Source: Sphingobium chungbukense (GTDB lineage: Bacteria; Pseudomonadota; Alphaproteobacteria; Sphingomonadales; Sphingomonadaceae). Taken from it: a stretch of DNA of 64,000 nt. Below, in pieces: positions 62,733-64,000 of the stretch. Position 1 is the first letter of the stretch; each line of letters opens with the position of its first letter. The stretch is taken from contig NZ_LBIC01000003.1 of NCBI RefSeq assembly GCF_001005725.1, forward strand, positions 372,001-436,000. The letters run 5' to 3'. The position numbers and the translations under genes were made by a program. The notes below the pieces were generated by a model. It was not told where the DNA came from and did no database searches. It saw nothing but the letters and a program-made list of their open reading frames with translations.

Positions 62733-63128
62733 ATGAAAAAAACATTCGCGACGTCGGTTTCGGCCCTCTGGCTCGCCGCCATGCCGATCTCAGCTTCGGA
62801 TATGCCGACAGGCGCGAAGATAATTCCTTTATCAGAAATCGATCGAAGCAAGCCAATACCTCGCGCGAGCCCGGCTTCTTGGATCACACCCGAGGATAGC
62901 AATCTGTTTCCGCGCTTTGGTAGCGTTAATGGAACGACCAAGTACACGCTCCATATAGACGCAGAGGGAAAAGTTGTCCGGTGTGAGGTGACATCAAGCG
63001 ATGCCCCTCAAGAATGGAATGCGATCGCATGCAACCTTCTGTCTACACGTGCTCGCTTTTTGCCCGCTTTAGGCCCAAACGGGCAACTCATAGCCGGTAA
63101 ATTCTCGAACAAGATCAAATGGCGATAG
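62733..63128 (+). CDS. Secreted TonB C-terminal-domain-like protein
   Basis: A 131-residue protein with a signal peptide (about residues 1-21, ISAS) and a C-terminal domain resembling the TonB_C fold: YTLHIDAEGKVVRCEVTSSD, WNAIACNLLSTRARFLPALGPNGQLIAGKFSNKIKW. In sphingomonads such stand-alone TonB_C-like proteins are common, with unknown roles; lacking the membrane anchor it cannot energise receptors in the usual way. Start ATG at 62733. Divergent from the lipoprotein gene. Confidence 0.65.
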   Translation: MKKTFATSVSALWLAAMPISASDMPTGAKIIPLSEIDRSKPIPRASPASWITPEDSNLFPRFGSVNGTTKYTLHIDAEGKVVRCEVTSSDAPQEWNAIACNLLSTRARFLPALGPNGQLIAGKFSNKIKWR

Positions 63129-63246
63129 TCCCTTACGCTACTAGAATAGTAACTTTTGACCTTCTGCCGCTGCGCCTGAACGTCCGCAATCAGGAACGCG
63201 CTGCGAAAGACTGAACGTCCTCGAATGGTCGAAACCCGTCGACCGA

Positions 63247-63891
63247 TCAGGCCAATTTCCGCGCCCGCTCCCGCCAGGCCTCGGCCAGCACGGACATCCC
63301 GGCCAGCGCGCGCACCGCATCCGGCTCGCCCTTGTGCCCGCCCCCGATCAGCAACCGGAACACCCGCGCGATCGACCAATCCGGCAAGGGCCGCTCCAGC
63401 AGGTCCATCCGCATCCCGGCCTCCGCCTCACCCTCGCGGACCACGCGAACATAAATGCCGCACCGCGCCGTCTTCACGATCGTCGCCATGACATCCCGCG
63501 CGCCGAAGCGATGGTCGAGCTTCCAGCAGGGCTGCCGCCCATGGCTCACCTCGACCACCGCGCTGCCCAGGGAGAAGCGATCGCCCAGGCAAATCTCCTC
63601 CTCGGTCATTCCGCGCGATGCGATATTCTCGCCAAAGGCCCCCGGCGCATCGAGCAGCGGATGCCCCGGTTTCCGCTCGCGCCACCAGGCATAATGATCC
63701 TGCGGATAGAGATGGATGGCTTTGTCCCAGCCGCCATGGTGCAGGCTGTCCGCCACCGCATCGCCCGCAAGGCCGAGCCAGCCGATCCGCACCGGCCCTT
63801 CGACCGGTTTCTTGGCGATGGCGCTATAGTCCCCATCGCGAAAGGGGACGGGCGTGCCGGTCAGCAAGGCATCGACGGTCATGGATATCAT
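63247..63891 (-). CDS. MOSC-domain protein (YiiM-like)
   Basis: A 214-residue MOSC protein of the YiiM class, a molybdenum-cofactor binding family that reduces N-hydroxylated substrates or acts as a sulfur carrier. Conserved features: DSLHHGGWDKAIHLYPQDHYAWW, GAFGENIASRGMTEEEICLGDRFSLG and SHGRQPCWKLDHRFG, whose Cys should ligate the cofactor, then a 3-alpha extension. ATG at 63891 is chosen by GGGAGG eight bases upstream; other Mets at 63882 and 63897 are possible. Confidence 0.9.
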   Translation of the reverse strand: MISMTVDALLTGTPVPFRDGDYSAIAKKPVEGPVRIGWLGLAGDAVADSLHHGGWDKAIHLYPQDHYAWWRERKPGHPLLDAPGAFGENIASRGMTEEEICLGDRFSLGSAVVEVSHGRQPCWKLDHRFGARDVMATIVKTARCGIYVRVVREGEAEAGMRMDLLERPLPDWSIARVFRLLIGGGHKGEPDAVRALAGMSVLAEAWRERARKLA

Positions 63892-63954
63892 GGTCATGAC
63901 CTCCCTTGCCACGAAGGCGGGCCATTGACCAAGTCCAGTGGAATGAAAGCGGCT

Positions 63955-64000
63955 TCAGGCCGGGGACAATTCGGACTCCAGCTTCAGCACCTCGCTGCCG
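63955..64000 (-). CDS. C-terminal end of an unidentified gene (truncated by window edge)
   Basis: A minus-strand frame open from the window edge ending GSEVLKLESELSPA and TGA at 63955-63957. Only 14 codons are visible, so coding status is inferred from position (60 bases upstream of the MOSC gene, same strand) and no function can be given. Confidence 0.35.
   Translation of the reverse strand, partial: GSEVLKLESELSPA

Overview
The window is a GC-rich chromosomal segment of a sphingomonad-type alphaproteobacterium (Sphingobium/Sphingomonas/Novosphingobium-like). The taxonomic reading rests on gene content: ChpT of the CckA-ChpT-CtrA phosphorelay, a Ros/MucR regulator, an RpoH with the alphaproteobacterial layout, a Fur protein lacking the usual CxxC pairs, an Oar-like TonB-dependent receptor, a FecI/FecR-type pair, and dispersed short palindromic repeats of the kind common in these genomes. 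Most of it is ordinary core chromosome; only about 60.3-63.2 kb looks accessory.

Layout. 0-5 kb: the edge of a surface-polysaccharide region (acyltransferase, family 2 glycosyltransferase, secreted Calx-beta/GH16 glycanase, UDP-glucose dehydrogenase). 5-12.5 kb: CoA-transferase, cytochrome c, rpoH, rluD, a stand-alone JAMM/MPN metalloprotease, chpT, a nitronate monooxygenase-like flavoprotein and a second acyltransferase. 12.6-17.3 kb: glnB-glnA nitrogen control, map, a molybdopterin-binding domain protein and mtgA. 17.3-26.1 kb: a large TonB-dependent receptor, then the proteostasis group clpX, clpP and tig (with a glycosyltransferase between) and tRNA-Leu. 26.2-31.7 kb: a proline-rich small protein, an ECF sigma/FecR pair, sirtuin, dapB-nth, a secreted DUF6491-like protein, tRNA-Arg and ogt. 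31.7-38.2 kb: a complete RND tripartite efflux operon with a divergent TetR regulator and an intergenic palindromic operator. 38.2-47.6 kb: M16 peptidase (frameshifted), DEAD-box helicase, a flavin/PLP oxidase-fold protein, nfu, tsaB-rimI, mucR, fur and plsC. 47.6-51.6 kb: the conserved miaB-phoH-ybeY-corC run. 51.9-60.1 kb: a DUF2142 membrane protein and a PAP2 phosphatase (both frameshifted), lpdA-thioesterase-pdhC, a universal stress protein and rnr. 60.3-61.6 kb: an IS3-family insertion sequence. 61.6-63.2 kb: an AT-richer patch with a gene fragment abutting the IS, tiny ORFs, a lipoprotein and a TonB-C-like secreted protein. 63.2-64 kb: a MOSC protein and the end of an unidentified gene.

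Most notable points. (1) Three genes within 15 kb (M16 peptidase, DUF2142, PAP2) each lack exactly one base in a short G/C run; restoring it gives a full family-like protein, so this is either recent decay or a sequencing artefact. (2) Trigger factor carries an approximately 87-residue tail: a His/Asp-rich segment followed by a Lys/Ala/Glu-rich histone-H1-like segment. (3) A free-standing prokaryotic JAMM protease with an intact active site starts 17 bp from divergent rluD and sits just before chpT. (4) The IS3 element has coupled orfA/orfB (ATGA) and a 19-bp-arm hairpin at its right end, and borders a small low-GC patch of orphan ORFs, the best candidate here for an undescribed accessory locus. 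I did not find a clear new defence or biosynthetic system.
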